A stretch of DNA of 30,698 bases from Deinococcus frigens DSM 12807 (GTDB lineage: Bacteria > Deinococcota > Deinococci > Deinococcales > Deinococcaceae), in NCBI RefSeq assembly GCF_000701425.1, contig NZ_JNIW01000043.1, positions 1-30,698 of the forward strand, in the 5' to 3' direction. Under the pieces are notes generated by a model that did not search any database, was not told the DNA's origin, and saw only the letters and a program-made list of their open reading frames with translations. Numbering within the stretch: position 1 is the first letter of the stretch; the number at the start of each line of letters is the position of its first letter. Shown here piece by piece: positions 1 through 7,696 of this stretch. The position numbers and the translations under genes are program-made.

Positions 1-18
1 TGCCCCTGCGGAGTGCAA

Positions 19-1503
19 TTACACCTTCCAAGCCACGTCCACGCTTCCGTCCCCCTGCACCACGATTCGCTCCACAAACTCATGCGCCAGCCGCTGCCTC
101 AGCGTGTCGTCCGCCCCGTCCAGCGCGCCCCGGTACTGACCGCTCAGAGCATGAACATGCGCCTCGTGCCGCGCCCTGGCCTGTACCTGAGCGTCCGCGT
201 CCCGCAGTTCCGTCAGCCTGGCCCCCAGCGTGGCGAGCTGTCCGTCCAGGACCGACAGCCGCGACAGATACTCGGCCTTGTCCAGCGCGCCGGACGGATC
301 GAGATACAGATCGGTCAGGCGGCTGCGGCTGCGCCGGGCGTCCACCAGTGCCCCCTCGACGTGCGGCAATTCGGCGGGAATCAACGTCAGCGGCTGGGCC
401 GCCAGGTGCGCCGCCGGATCGCCCAGCACGGTCACGATCCGATCCCAGACATGGGCCTCGATGTCGCGCATGGAGAGGCCTGGACTGCGGCACTTCTCGG
501 CCCTGGCCGTGCTGCTGCGTGAGGTGCGCCCCAGGCAGGCGTAGCCCTCCCAGGTGCTGCCCTTGGTGCCGCAGTACGTCCGCCCGCAGGTCCCGCAGCG
601 GATCAGGCTCTTGAGCATGTAGATGTGCTTGGCGTTCTTCAGGGCCGTCAGGCGGTTGCGGCTGAGGGTGGATTGGGCGGCCTCCCAGACCTCCGGCGTG
701 ACGATGGCCGGGCAGGGGGCTGTGGTGATGCCATTTTGACCACTCGGTCCCTTGGTGTTGCGCTTGCCGTAGCGGTACTCGCCCTTATACGTGGTGTTCT
801 TCAGGATGCGCAGTATTGCTCCAGGCCGCCAGTGGGCCGAGGTGGCCTGACCCCGGAGGCCCCGCCCGTCGCGGCGGTACCGGGTGGGGATGTTCAGCCG
901 GGACAGCTCCTCGGCGATGCGGATGTTGGACCAGCTCCGCTCCACGCACCAGCCGAAGATCATGCGGACGACTTCGGCCTCCTCGTCATGGACCACCAGG
1001 CGCTTGTCCTGGGTGGTGTAGCCATAAGCCGTGATGCCGCCGCTGTACACGCCCTTCTCCACCGCCTTGCGGGTGCCATCCCTGGACCGCTGCATGAAGG
1101 TGTCGCGCTCCAGCTCGGCGAAGATGGCCGTCACGCCCAGGCTGACTTTGCCCATCGGCGTGGTGCTGTCGATCTGCGGCTCGGAAAATGACTTGACGCC
1201 TACCCCGGCGTCCAGTAGCTCCTGGATCAAGCTGTAGGCGAGATGGGTGGAGCGGGCCAGGCGGTCCAGCCGGTAGATCAGCATCGTATCGAACAGGCCC
1301 GCGCCCGCGTCGGCCAGAAGTTGGGCCAGGGCCGGGCGGTCCCGCTTCGCGCCGCTGTGGCCGCCGTCCACGTACTGGCGGACGACGGTCAGGCCCTGCT
1401 GATCGGCGAAGGCAGCGAGCTTGGTGGCCTGGGTTTCCAGACTGTGGTTGGTGAGCTGCTCTTCAGTGGAGACGCGGGTGTAAGTGGCAGCGCGGGAGGT
1501 CAT
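19..1503 (-). CDS. int: Large serine recombinase (phage integrase)
   Basis: A 494-aa site-specific recombinase that would integrate and excise the prophage by double-strand cleavage through a 5'-phosphoserine link. The N-terminal resolvase domain (about residues 5-145) carries the YTRVST motif with the nucleophile Ser12 and the RLDRLAR motif. A recombinase domain follows (about 155-270, with GxxxYGY-like and ILKNxxYKGEYRYG segments), then a zinc-ribbon (CGTCGRTYC, with later Cys pair around YACL and EKCRS) and a helical C-terminal part. The ATG at 1503 is preferred to one four codons upstream because it overlaps the TGA of the preceding gene as ATGA. Length fits large serine integrases. It lies at the window edge, so an attachment site may sit at or just left of base 1. 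Possibly co-transcribed with darTG. Confidence 0.93.
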   Translation of the reverse strand: MTSRAATYTRVSTEEQLTNHSLETQATKLAAFADQQGLTVVRQYVDGGHSGAKRDRPALAQLLADAGAGLFDTMLIYRLDRLARSTHLAYSLIQELLDAGVGVKSFSEPQIDSTTPMGKVSLGVTAIFAELERDTFMQRSRDGTRKAVEKGVYSGGITAYGYTTQDKRLVVHDEEAEVVRMIFGWCVERSWSNIRIAEELSRLNIPTRYRRDGRGLRGQATSAHWRPGAILRILKNTTYKGEYRYGKRNTKGPSGQNGITTAPCPAIVTPEVWEAAQSTLSRNRLTALKNAKHIYMLKSLIRCGTCGRTYCGTKGSTWEGYACLGRTSRSSTARAEKCRSPGLSMRDIEAHVWDRIVTVLGDPAAHLAAQPLTLIPAELPHVEGALVDARRSRSRLTDLYLDPSGALDKAEYLSRLSVLDGQLATLGARLTELRDADAQVQARARHEAHVHALSGQYRGALDGADDTLRQRLAHEFVERIVVQGDGSVDVAWKV

Positions 1504-1802
1504 AGAAAGATCCACCGGATGAACGTGCCGCCTTCAGGCTGGGCATAGAGGGCAACATGGTAGGCGCGTCCAGCCGCACTCGTGAAGATGCCAATCAGAA
1601 AGTCAGTGTCCTTCTTCCAGGCCCTCGTCTGCCGCAGGCTCCGATCCTGACCGATCAACGTCTGGATGGCCTGGGCCTCAAGGGGTGACTCGGCACACAG
1701 CTGGGCGGACACGTAACTGGGGCAGTCGATGACTTCTGCGCTGGCGGCGAAAGAGACTGAACCGGCAAAGCGATGCTGCCGGTATTTAGCTTTGGTTCGC
1801 AT
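1500..1802 (-). CDS. Small hypothetical protein upstream of integrase
   Basis: A 100-aa protein of no family I recognise. It is mixed alpha/beta in look, with a basic N-terminus, no signal peptide and no membrane segment; the C-terminal half is rich in aromatic and beta-prone residues. Its stop overlaps the integrase start by 4 bases (ATGA), so the two are probably translationally coupled. That position would suit a recombination accessory factor, such as a directionality factor for the serine integrase, but nothing in the sequence proves it. It starts 31 bases after the darG stop. Confidence 0.6.
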   Translation of the reverse strand: MRTKAKYRQHRFAGSVSFAASAEVIDCPSYVSAQLCAESPLEAQAIQTLIGQDRSLRQTRAWKKDTDFLIGIFTSAAGRAYHVALYAQPEGGTFIRWIFL

Positions 1803-1833
1803 GGCCCGCCCCCGCTTTGCGCGCGAAATACTG

Positions 1834-2910
1834 CTAAATCCTATGCGTCACCGAGGGAGTTTTCCGCACTGAACGTTCGAGCCAACCCAACTCAGCCAAT
1901 TGTTCCCAGGCAACTTGGACGTGGTACGGCTCCATCATTTGCTTCTTGCGATCGCTCCACTGTCCAACTTTCTCCAACGCTTCTTCCCAGGTGGTGGCAC
2001 CTTGCTCGGTGGCCACCCAATGCACGCTGGAAAGCAGTTCCATGGTGTAGCTGGTCTCGAATCCTGCGATTAGCTCGGCAACGGCTTCCAGATTGGCCTT
2101 CCCGCTCCCTGACTCTTCGGCCAGGAAGGCGTTAGCGGCCTGCACAGCGCCAGGCATCAACTGGATTTGAGAACGCCCACTTCCGTCTCCCAGACCCTGG
2201 ATGAAAGTACCCTCCATATCTTCCAGAGCGTGCTGAACCCGCTCTGAGTAAGGGCCAAATCGCGCAGCTCTGAAATTGAGCTTCATATCCTCACCAGCAG
2301 CCTGAATGAAGTAAGCCAATTTCATTGCTTCTATCCGTCCCAGGAAATAGTCTGGAATCAAGTAGAGATCAATCAACTTGATCATCAAGGCGCGCCAGCG
2401 TGTCATGCTCACGATCTTTTTCGCGTTCGGCATCGCCAAGGCTTCAGGTGTGGCATCCGGTGAGTACAACAGCACTTCGACGTCTGGAAGCGCATTCAAC
2501 GCTTGCACGATCAAAGGGCGTACCTCATCCCAGTCAAGGCCACCATGCCCACAACCCAGGGGAGGGATCGCAACAGATTTAATCTCGAGGGCCAGCAGCG
2601 TTTGAACTAGATCTTCCAGGCCCGCAGTGATGTACTCGAGTTGCGACTTCTCCCGCCAGTGCTGCTTGGTGGGAAAGTTGATGATGAACTGGGGAGTGTA
2701 GAGCGGGGGGCGCTGGGTGACGAACATCTTGCCAATCTGAACCTCACCTTTTTTAACGGCTTGGACGTACTCCCGATAATTGTCGGGGAATGCTCGCTTG
2801 AACTGCAAGGCAATTCCCTTCCCCATGACACCCACTGTATTTACGGTGTTCACAAGCGCCATGGCTTTGGCGTCCAGTAAGTTGCCTTGTTCTGCCCTAA
2901 TCATACTCAC
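1834..2910 (-). CDS. darG: DarG-like macrodomain antitoxin (DNA ADP-ribosylglycohydrolase)
   Basis: A 358-aa two-domain protein. The N-terminal macrodomain (about residues 1-155) shows the VNTVNTVGVMGKG ADP-ribose-binding loop, the NFPTKQHW segment with a lysine at position 82 (the place of the catalytic lysine in known DarG proteins, from memory) and the IPPLGCGHGGLDW loop. The C-terminal region (about 175-358) matches the part of DarG that binds the toxin. In characterised systems DarG removes ADP-ribose from thymidine in DNA and also sequesters DarT. A strong ribosome site (GGGGAGGTGA, 5 bases spacing) supports this ATG. Only 15 bases separate it from darT, in the usual toxin-then-antitoxin order. 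Confidence 0.9.
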   Translation of the reverse strand: MSMIRAEQGNLLDAKAMALVNTVNTVGVMGKGIALQFKRAFPDNYREYVQAVKKGEVQIGKMFVTQRPPLYTPQFIINFPTKQHWREKSQLEYITAGLEDLVQTLLALEIKSVAIPPLGCGHGGLDWDEVRPLIVQALNALPDVEVLLYSPDATPEALAMPNAKKIVSMTRWRALMIKLIDLYLIPDYFLGRIEAMKLAYFIQAAGEDMKLNFRAARFGPYSERVQHALEDMEGTFIQGLGDGSGRSQIQLMPGAVQAANAFLAEESGSGKANLEAVAELIAGFETSYTMELLSSVHWVATEQGATTWEEALEKVGQWSDRKKQMMEPYHVQVAWEQLAELGWLERSVRKTPSVTHRI

Positions 2911-2925
2911 CTCCCCTTTTCGGCT

Positions 2926-3579
2926 TTAAGCGTAGTCTTCATAATACCACTGCGGGCGGACGCCTATGGGCGCTCCTGCGTACTCAGGATACCCGGCCAG
3001 CAACAAACGTAACTTTTTTTTCATTTCCTCTGTCTTAACGGCGAAGCCGAGAAGTAAGCCTAACGGCACCTGATCCTTCACCATGAATTCAGCCTGCTTC
3101 CGGCGTTTCCGGTCGTTGTGCTGCCCAGGGACGTCATTCCACTGGCGGGCATCCACCACGTTCCAGTCCACCTTATCCAGATGCTCTGTGGAGTTGAACA
3201 TCTGGGTGATCTTCACCGTGGTGTGTCCATCGGAAAAAACAAAAGGCAGGTCGTTTTTCTCGATGAGGTCAACGGCGCTCACGAGATAGATGATTTCGGC
3301 TTGGGTACCCCGGTAGGCCGTCCTGTGATGGGTGGCCAGGGCCAGCAGCATAGGCGAGCGATTCCCAAAGTAGAAGGGTACGTAGTCGTGAATCGTCCCA
3401 CCTGGAGGATCGGGAACACCCATGGTGGCTCGTCCTTCCTGAATTCCCTGACGCGATACATCCTGTTCCAGGGGTGCTTGTCGCTTACACACCAATGCCC
3501 CCTGCGCCAGGATTTTCGGTAAATTGTTGATCGGTGTGATGTGATAGATCAACACCCGATCAGGAACACGGCCTGGCAT
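2926..3579 (-). CDS. darT: DarT-like DNA ADP-ribosyltransferase toxin
   Basis: A 217-aa toxin of the DarT family. In known systems DarT transfers ADP-ribose from NAD+ to thymidine in single-stranded DNA, which blocks replication. Visible family marks are IYHITPINNLPKIL near the N-terminus (NAD-site His, residue 13), GIQEGRA (Arg50), DYVPFYFGNRSPML, VFSDGHTT, and RKRRKQAEFMV carrying the expected catalytic Glu164. All these residues are present, so the toxin looks intact. An in-frame ATG lies 12 bases upstream at 3591, but the GGGAGGAG ribosome site overlaps that ATG and points to the ATG at 3579. DarTG systems are known to act in phage defence; here one sits on the lysogen side of a prophage. 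Confidence 0.9.
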   Translation of the reverse strand: MPGRVPDRVLIYHITPINNLPKILAQGALVCKRQAPLEQDVSRQGIQEGRATMGVPDPPGGTIHDYVPFYFGNRSPMLLALATHHRTAYRGTQAEIIYLVSAVDLIEKNDLPFVFSDGHTTVKITQMFNSTEHLDKVDWNVVDARQWNDVPGQHNDRKRRKQAEFMVKDQVPLGLLLGFAVKTEEMKKKLRLLLAGYPEYAGAPIGVRPQWYYEDYA

Positions 3580-3750
3580 GACTCCTCCCATCTTGTCGAC
3601 TTGCTATCGGCGCACCTGTTTTCTCCTTCATACCTTGTTCTAAGCAATTGAAGGGGAGAGGAACTTGCAAGCTCACGAAGCTACCGCCCCCGCCAGAATC
3701 AGCCCGATCTGCGCCGCCCACCGCCTGCCGTTTTTTACCATGATCGTTTT

Positions 3751-4698
3751 CTATCTGCTGCTGCGCCGGAAGCCGTCGGCCTGCGCATCGGTTTCGGTGA
3801 TGTAACAGACTTCTGGCACTGTTCGGCTGTAGTACGCGCCTCCGGGAACGTGGTAGATCCGCTCGCCGCTGCTGCTTTCATTGCCCTTGATCACGGCTGG
3901 GCTGTAGCAGGGCGGGCTGTAGCCATGTGGATAACGGGGGCTGTTAGGCGGCGGTGGCGTGGTTGCCACGATGTCCACCATGATGTCGAGCGTTTCCTCG
4001 CTCTGATTCCCGCTGAAGTCCTCGGCGATGACTCTGATGGTGTGCGGTCCGTTGTCGGACGGATAGAACTTTTTACTGACTGTGTACGGAGCCTTGCCGG
4101 CAAACCCAAAAAGCGCGTCGTTGTCATAGAAACGGACTTGCAGCACTTCATCATCGTCCGAAACGGAGGTAGTGAACGTCACTTCTGATTGTGTGGTGAC
4201 CGTGCTGGTACTCGCGGTGAACGAGGCGATGACAGGTGGAGTGACATCCGCCGGAGTGTCGACGGTGAGCGTGATCGTTTGTTCGGCGCTGTTGCCGCTG
4301 GTATCCGTCGCCACAACCCGAATTTGAACTGAGGCGCGGGTGTTGGGGGAAAAAGATACGGTGGCCGAATAAGGAGCCTTGGTGGCCGTGAATTCAAGCT
4401 TGTTGTTCGTGTAGTACTTCACGTCGCGAATGGCGACATTGTCTTTGGCATTGGGGTCGAGGCTGACCGGAGCAGTGGTGACAACCTCCATCGGGTTGGC
4501 CTTGACGTCCAGCGTGGGTTTCTCGGTGTCCACTGCCGGTACTGGTGCCGGTACTGGTGCCGGTGCCGGTGTTGGAGGCTTGGGATTAGAAGTTGTGGGC
4601 GGGGCTTGAGATGGTGGCGGGGTTGAGCCGCCCGAAGGGCCGCAGGCGGATAGAAGAAGACCGAGTGCGAGTGCGGCAGTGACCAGATTCTTTTTCAT
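3751..4698 (-). CDS. Exported lipoprotein with Ig-like domains and sunset-type C-terminus
   Basis: A 315-aa predicted lipoprotein. The signal sequence MKKNLVTAALALGLLLSAC ends in a lipobox with the acylated Cys at 19. A Pro/Ala/Val-rich linker follows (about 22-57), then two Ig-like beta domains (about 60-155 and 158-250), each with a D-x-S/F-G-N-Q/S-A/S-E turn typical of bacterial Ig repeats. The C-terminus (about 270-315) has KGN...GERIYHVPGGAYY...CYITETDAQADGFRRS, resembling the sunset domain seen on Deinococcus surface proteins. The ATG at 4698 is chosen because it is followed directly by the signal peptide and preceded by AAGGAGA; an upstream in-frame start would bury the signal. Last gene of the leftward lysogen operon. 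Possible roles are surface binding or superinfection exclusion; unproven. Confidence 0.85.
   Translation of the reverse strand: MKKNLVTAALALGLLLSACGPSGGSTPPPSQAPPTTSNPKPPTPAPAPVPAPVPAVDTEKPTLDVKANPMEVVTTAPVSLDPNAKDNVAIRDVKYYTNNKLEFTATKAPYSATVSFSPNTRASVQIRVVATDTSGNSAEQTITLTVDTPADVTPPVIASFTASTSTVTTQSEVTFTTSVSDDDEVLQVRFYDNDALFGFAGKAPYTVSKKFYPSDNGPHTIRVIAEDFSGNQSEETLDIMVDIVATTPPPPNSPRYPHGYSPPCYSPAVIKGNESSSGERIYHVPGGAYYSRTVPEVCYITETDAQADGFRRSSR
4535..4569. repeat. Short tandem repeat encoding Pro-Ala-Val linker
   Basis: Two identical 12-base units (GCCGGTACTGGT) at 4535-4546 and 4547-4558 are followed by 6-base GCCGGT variants. They encode the alternating proline linker of the lipoprotein on the minus strand. 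Units are multiples of three, so length changes would keep the frame. The likely function is protein-level spacing. Confidence 0.7.
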
Positions 4699-4735
4699 GT
4701 GTCTCCTTGCGACGCCAGGACGCCCACAATGCTGG

Positions 4736-5236
4736 CTAGTTTCCATACATCTGGTGAGCTGCCTCGTTCCTGAGGGTGAACTGGGCAGAGGTGTTGGTAT
4801 CGGCGCGCGCGACGTAATACCCGGCCAGTGGGCCTTGAGTGATTTGGACATTCTGACGGGGAACTTCTTCAAGCTCGGGAGAGAGCTGGCGGGCAGTAAT
4901 TCTGGGGTCAGAGATGGTCATGGTCACGCGGTTGTCAGAGAGACCAAGCCCTACGCTACCAATCCCGTCCACCGTGCCGCCGCAGGACTTGCCGGTGGAC
5001 GCCGGGATGCAGTCCAGCCCCTCCCCTGCCATCAGCGCCGCCACCTGCTGAGCGGCGGAGGCGTCCCAGGTGGGAGCGGGGGCCGTCAGAGTGCCAAGGC
5101 CCACGAAGACCAGTCCAGCGATGAAGGCGAGGCCGGTCCTCCCGCTGGTTTTCTTTCGCTGCCGCAGGTCCTGAACGGCGAACACCAGCACCGCAATGAA
5201 GGCAGCGGCAGCCAGCAGAATAAAGAAGACGAACAC
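4736..5236 (-). CDS. Membrane-anchored hypothetical protein
   Basis: A 166-aa protein with a GTG start. Two hydrophobic helices lie at about residues 2-20 and 35-52, separated by a short basic loop (QDLRQRKKTSGR). The rest (about 55-166) is probably extracytoplasmic and has one Cys pair in GLDCIPASTGKSCGG. No family recognised. It follows the 35-aa ORF by 3 bases and precedes the lipoprotein gene by 37 bases, so it belongs to the same leftward operon. Placed among a secreted and a lipidated protein, it probably works at the cell envelope. Confidence 0.7.
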   Translation of the reverse strand: MFVFFILLAAAAFIAVLVFAVQDLRQRKKTSGRTGLAFIAGLVFVGLGTLTAPAPTWDASAAQQVAALMAGEGLDCIPASTGKSCGGTVDGIGSVGLGLSDNRVTMTISDPRITARQLSPELEEVPRQNVQITQGPLAGYYVARADTNTSAQFTLRNEAAHQMYGN

Positions 5237-5239
5237 GGC

Positions 5240-5347
5240 CTACCCGCCCCACACGCCGATCACCCTGGACCCGCGCACCCTTCGCGGGCTGGCGTCCAGG
5301 AAGACCAGCGCCGGTTTTGTCACGCGGCAATGGTCCCGTCTGCTCAT
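5240..5347 (-). CDS. 35-aa small ORF between envelope genes
   Basis: A short basic reading frame (MSRRDHCRVTKPALVFLDAS..., 35 aa) whose ATG overlaps the stop of the Excalibur gene as ATGA and whose stop lies 3 bases before the next GTG start. It closes an otherwise empty gap of about 100 bases, and its coupling matches the style of this phage. No signal or membrane segment is seen. It may be a true small protein or only a translational bridge. Confidence 0.45.
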   Translation of the reverse strand: MSRRDHCRVTKPALVFLDASPRRVRGSRVIGVWGG

Positions 5348-5880
5348 TTGTCGCATGCGATCCCATCGTTGTCGCGGTCCAGGTTGGGGCTGTAACCCGC
5401 CGTCCCCCGGCGCATGTTGCTGTACCCAGCGGCCAGGGCTGCGGCGCAGGAGCGAAACTTGGTAGTGGTGGCTGGCGCGGCCTGAACGGGAGTGCCATAG
5501 ACCAGACTGAGATGCCCAGTCGCGCCAGTGGGTTGGTAGTACACCAGCAGCGGCTGACCATCCAGGACATATGCGCGGGAGAACGCGCCTGGATAAGCAG
5601 GGTCCGTATCAAGCTTCCAGTCACGGGCCAATTTCAGCCCCGCAAACTTTCCAGCCCCTGTTGCTGCCCACTTGACCTTGAATGCGCCCGCGCCCAGGGG
5701 CAGTGTTCCGCATGTTGCCCGGAACGCGGCACCGCTCAAATCGGAATCCTTGCACACCGACACCTTCCCACCCAAGGCAGTCAGTGCAGCTTTCGCAGAT
5801 ACCCCAACCGGGCCAGTGATAGGCGTAGCGTTGGCCGACGCCAGAACCATGGATGCACCGATGATAAGCAGCCTTTTCAT
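5344..5880 (-). CDS. Secreted protein with Excalibur calcium-binding domain
   Basis: A 178-aa exported protein. The N-terminus MKRLLIIGASMVLASANA is a Sec signal peptide. The middle (about 25-135) contains two cysteines (VSVCKDSDL and RATCGTLPL) and is predicted beta-rich; it is not recognised. The last 38 residues are a clear Excalibur motif, starting FRSCAAALAAG and ending DRDNDGIACDK, with Asp positions suited to calcium and a Cys pair. The ATG at 5880 is preferred to one nine codons upstream because it begins the signal peptide and has AAAGGGG about 8 bases upstream. Excalibur domains occur on secreted bacterial surface proteins and nucleases; no nuclease motif is visible here. Confidence 0.85.
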   Translation of the reverse strand: MKRLLIIGASMVLASANATPITGPVGVSAKAALTALGGKVSVCKDSDLSGAAFRATCGTLPLGAGAFKVKWAATGAGKFAGLKLARDWKLDTDPAYPGAFSRAYVLDGQPLLVYYQPTGATGHLSLVYGTPVQAAPATTTKFRSCAAALAAGYSNMRRGTAGYSPNLDRDNDGIACDK

Positions 5881-5906
5881 ATCGACACCCCTTTCATCCG
5901 CTTTCA

Positions 5907-6470
5907 TCAGTTATCGAACCTCATCCGCACCGTGTCGCTCCCCGCCTCGGTGGTGCAGGTGAAGCGGGTACGGATGTTTGCCCCAAACGAGTTCTCGGAA
6001 TCCACGTACCCCCTCCACAGGAAGCCGGAGGCGAACGTCCCCACCAGATCGCCATTGTTTTGATCGGTGTAATAGTTGCTGACTTTGGCTGTGGCTGGGG
6101 CTTTGAGGCTGTCTTTGACCAGCTTTTCGCAGGTGTAGCCGAATGAGCCGGTGCGCTCGCTCTCGGAGGGTGCGCGCGGGGTGGAACTGGAGCTGGATGG
6201 GGCAGAGTCGCCAGAACACTGTTGAAACAGGCCCACGAGTAGTAGGAAGCCCAGGCCGTACAGAAACCATGTACCGCAGCCCGGACCTTTTTTCTGTTCC
6301 ACTGGGGGCGTTGCTGGCATGGCCTGTGCCGGAGGCGTTCTCTGGGCAGCGGGCTTGGCTGGGATGGCCGCGCCCGCGTCACGCTGGAGCTTGCCACGCA
6401 CTTGGGCGCGGTACTTCTCCTCGGCTTCGATGCGGGCTTTCGTGGCGGGGTCCAGCTCGTCAGGCTTCAC
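5907..6470 (-). CDS. Single-pass membrane protein
   Basis: A 187-aa protein. A charged, Pro/Ala-rich N-terminal region (about 1-62) is followed by one membrane helix (about 66-84, WFLYGLGFLLLVGLF), a Ser/Pro linker (about 88-104) and a C-terminal domain (FGYTCEKLVKDSLKAPATAKV ... GYVDSENSFGANIRTRFTC). The end resembles a small domain common in prophage and exported proteins, with two cysteines that could pair. The GTG at 6470 overlaps the stop of the metallopeptidase gene as GTGA; another GTG lies one codon upstream. Function unknown; the topology suggests the C-terminal domain is outside the membrane. Confidence 0.7.
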   Translation of the reverse strand: MKPDELDPATKARIEAEEKYRAQVRGKLQRDAGAAIPAKPAAQRTPPAQAMPATPPVEQKKGPGCGTWFLYGLGFLLLVGLFQQCSGDSAPSSSSSTPRAPSESERTGSFGYTCEKLVKDSLKAPATAKVSNYYTDQNNGDLVGTFASGFLWRGYVDSENSFGANIRTRFTCTTEAGSDTVRMRFDN

Positions 6471-7108
6471 CACGCCACCGTCCCCAGCACCGCCGCCTGA
6501 CGGCGCGGCACCTGCCGCAGCTCGGCGTCCGGCACCGCCAGCGCGACTTCGGGAATCCGGTCAAAGCGCCAGAAGGGGAGGCGGCTGTTGCAAGTGCCGA
6601 CATGGGCCACATAGCTGCCGCTCGTGATGAACGCTGCCCGGTAGGCATCCGGGTCACGCGACACCCAGCGGTGCAGCGCAGCGGGCAAGCTGGCCTGCCC
6701 CGCGACGGCCAGGTTGAAGATCGCCTCTGGGGTATCACCGTACATGCCGCAGACGATGTTGACCATCGGATCGGGCAGAATCATCTGTGCGGCGGCATGG
6801 TTGACTACCGCCTCGATATGCGCGTCGGCGTCTTCCTCGTCCACCTCGGCGGCCACGTCACGCTCCAGTCCAGCGCGTTGCATCAAAACGTGGTTGATCT
6901 CGTGCAGCAGCGTGAAGCGGCGGCGGGCGACATGCAGGTCACGCGCGAGCTGGATCACGGCGGGCGGCCCGGCACTGCCCCGGTTGGTGCGTCCGGTGAT
7001 GATCTGGATGTCCAGCAGATGGGCCAGGCGGCGGGGGTCTGGCTCGTAATCATGCTGGGCGTGCTGGGCGCGGCTGAAGGCCAGGAAGTCCTGAGTCGCG
7101 TACCGCAT
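6467..7108 (-). CDS. ImmA/IrrE-family metallopeptidase
   Basis: A 213-aa COG2856-type zinc peptidase. HEINH at residues 69-73 is the HExxH zinc site and E99 in HIEAVVNHAAAQMILP is the expected third ligand. The ATG at 7108 overlaps the stop of the repressor gene (TGATG). In phages and ICEs such peptidases cleave the neighbouring XRE repressor; in Deinococcus IrrE cleaves DdrO after DNA damage. Gene order repressor then peptidase fits that role, so this is likely the induction switch of the prophage. After residue 130 it has a C-terminal extension (YVAHVGTCNSRLPFWRF...) of unknown role, possibly a sensor. Confidence 0.9.
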   Translation of the reverse strand: MRYATQDFLAFSRAQHAQHDYEPDPRRLAHLLDIQIITGRTNRGSAGPPAVIQLARDLHVARRRFTLLHEINHVLMQRAGLERDVAAEVDEEDADAHIEAVVNHAAAQMILPDPMVNIVCGMYGDTPEAIFNLAVAGQASLPAALHRWVSRDPDAYRAAFITSGSYVAHVGTCNSRLPFWRFDRIPEVALAVPDAELRQVPRRQAAVLGTVAW

Positions 7109-7674
7109 CAGTCCCTGCGCTCTGGCTGAATGCCGTGGCGGGCCATGTTGCGGTACAGGTCCAGCCAGTCTTCCGGCGTGTCGCCTGTCATACCACGCGC
7201 CCGGAAGCTGGCGAGGAACTGCTGCCACTTCGGATCGGTCAGGTCCGGGAACCGCTTGCCGTAGAGACTGACGGCTTCCAGCAGCTCATCAGGCAGGTCC
7301 AGGGGTTCGGGTTCTGGGGCAGGGGCAGCGGCAGAAGCCGGGTGGGGGGCTGTGGTGGGGGAGACATACAACCCTGTGGCTTCCTGCCACTGCTCACTGG
7401 AAAACCCAAGAACAGCGCGTAGCGCCTCGCGAACGGATAACGAAGCACGGCTGAGGGGAGCACGCCCACTTTCCAGCTTGTTTAGGTAATCCGGCGTGAT
7501 GTCCTGCCCATGCCGCGCCATTTCTGCCACGAATGACGGGCGGTTGAGTCCCAAATCAAGCCGCCGCTCTTTAATCAGCCGCCCATGTTCTTCGGCGCGA
7601 GCATCGTGGTCAGGTGCGGAGCTAGCGACCATCGGTATCACCGCCCGGTACGGGCGGTAGGTAGATAACGTCAT
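7108..7674 (-). CDS. XRE-family repressor, DdrO-like
   Basis: A 188-aa predicted phage repressor. The HTH domain spans about residues 28-80 (EEHGRLIKERRLDLGLNRPSF...ITPDYLNKLESGRAPLS). An Ala/Pro linker (about 103-122) leads to a C-terminal part (LDLPDELLEAVSLYGKRFPDL...KWQQFL...TPEDWLDLYRNMAR) resembling the DdrO dimerisation domain. The start is uncertain: the ATG at 7674 has GGAGGG only about 3 bases away, an ATG at 7632 follows a GGTG, and TTG/GTG codons lie at 7701/7692. Divergent from the Cro-like gene across a repeat-rich control region, it is expected to repress the early promoter and itself. Confidence 0.87.
   Translation of the reverse strand: MTLSTYRPYRAVIPMVASSAPDHDARAEEHGRLIKERRLDLGLNRPSFVAEMARHGQDITPDYLNKLESGRAPLSRASLSVREALRAVLGFSSEQWQEATGLYVSPTTAPHPASAAAPAPEPEPLDLPDELLEAVSLYGKRFPDLTDPKWQQFLASFRARGMTGDTPEDWLDLYRNMARHGIQPERRD
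7640..7658. repeat. Perfect 8-bp inverted repeat in the 5' end of the repressor gene
   Basis: Arms ACCGCCCG (7640-7647) and CGGGCGGT (7651-7658) are separated by GTA. It lies 8 bases upstream of the repressor's alternative ATG at 7632 on the minus strand, so it could be an operator or, if transcribed, a hairpin next to the start. Confidence 0.5.
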
Positions 7675-7696
7675 GGCCCTCCATACGTTCACTGTA

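Noticed and set aside
1..18. Attachment site beside the integrase gene
   Set aside because: Serine-integrase prophages often have an att site here, but only 18 bases are visible and the other end of the prophage is outside the window, so no core can be identified.
13..544. Long plus-strand frames facing the integrase gene
   Set aside because: They lie wholly within the integrase gene on the other strand, have no ribosome site and show no recognisable protein features; the integrase motifs make the minus strand certain.
3600..3670. Promoter for darTG
   Set aside because: AT-rich patches such as TTGCAA and TTGCTT are present on the minus strand, but no -35/-10 pair with proper spacing could be defended.
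3673..3741. A 22-codon minus-strand frame (MVKNGRRWAAQIGLILAGAVAS) between darT and the lipoprotein gene
   Set aside because: It looks like a tiny membrane peptide, but no ribosome site or coupling supports it; it may be the remnant of a gene or chance.
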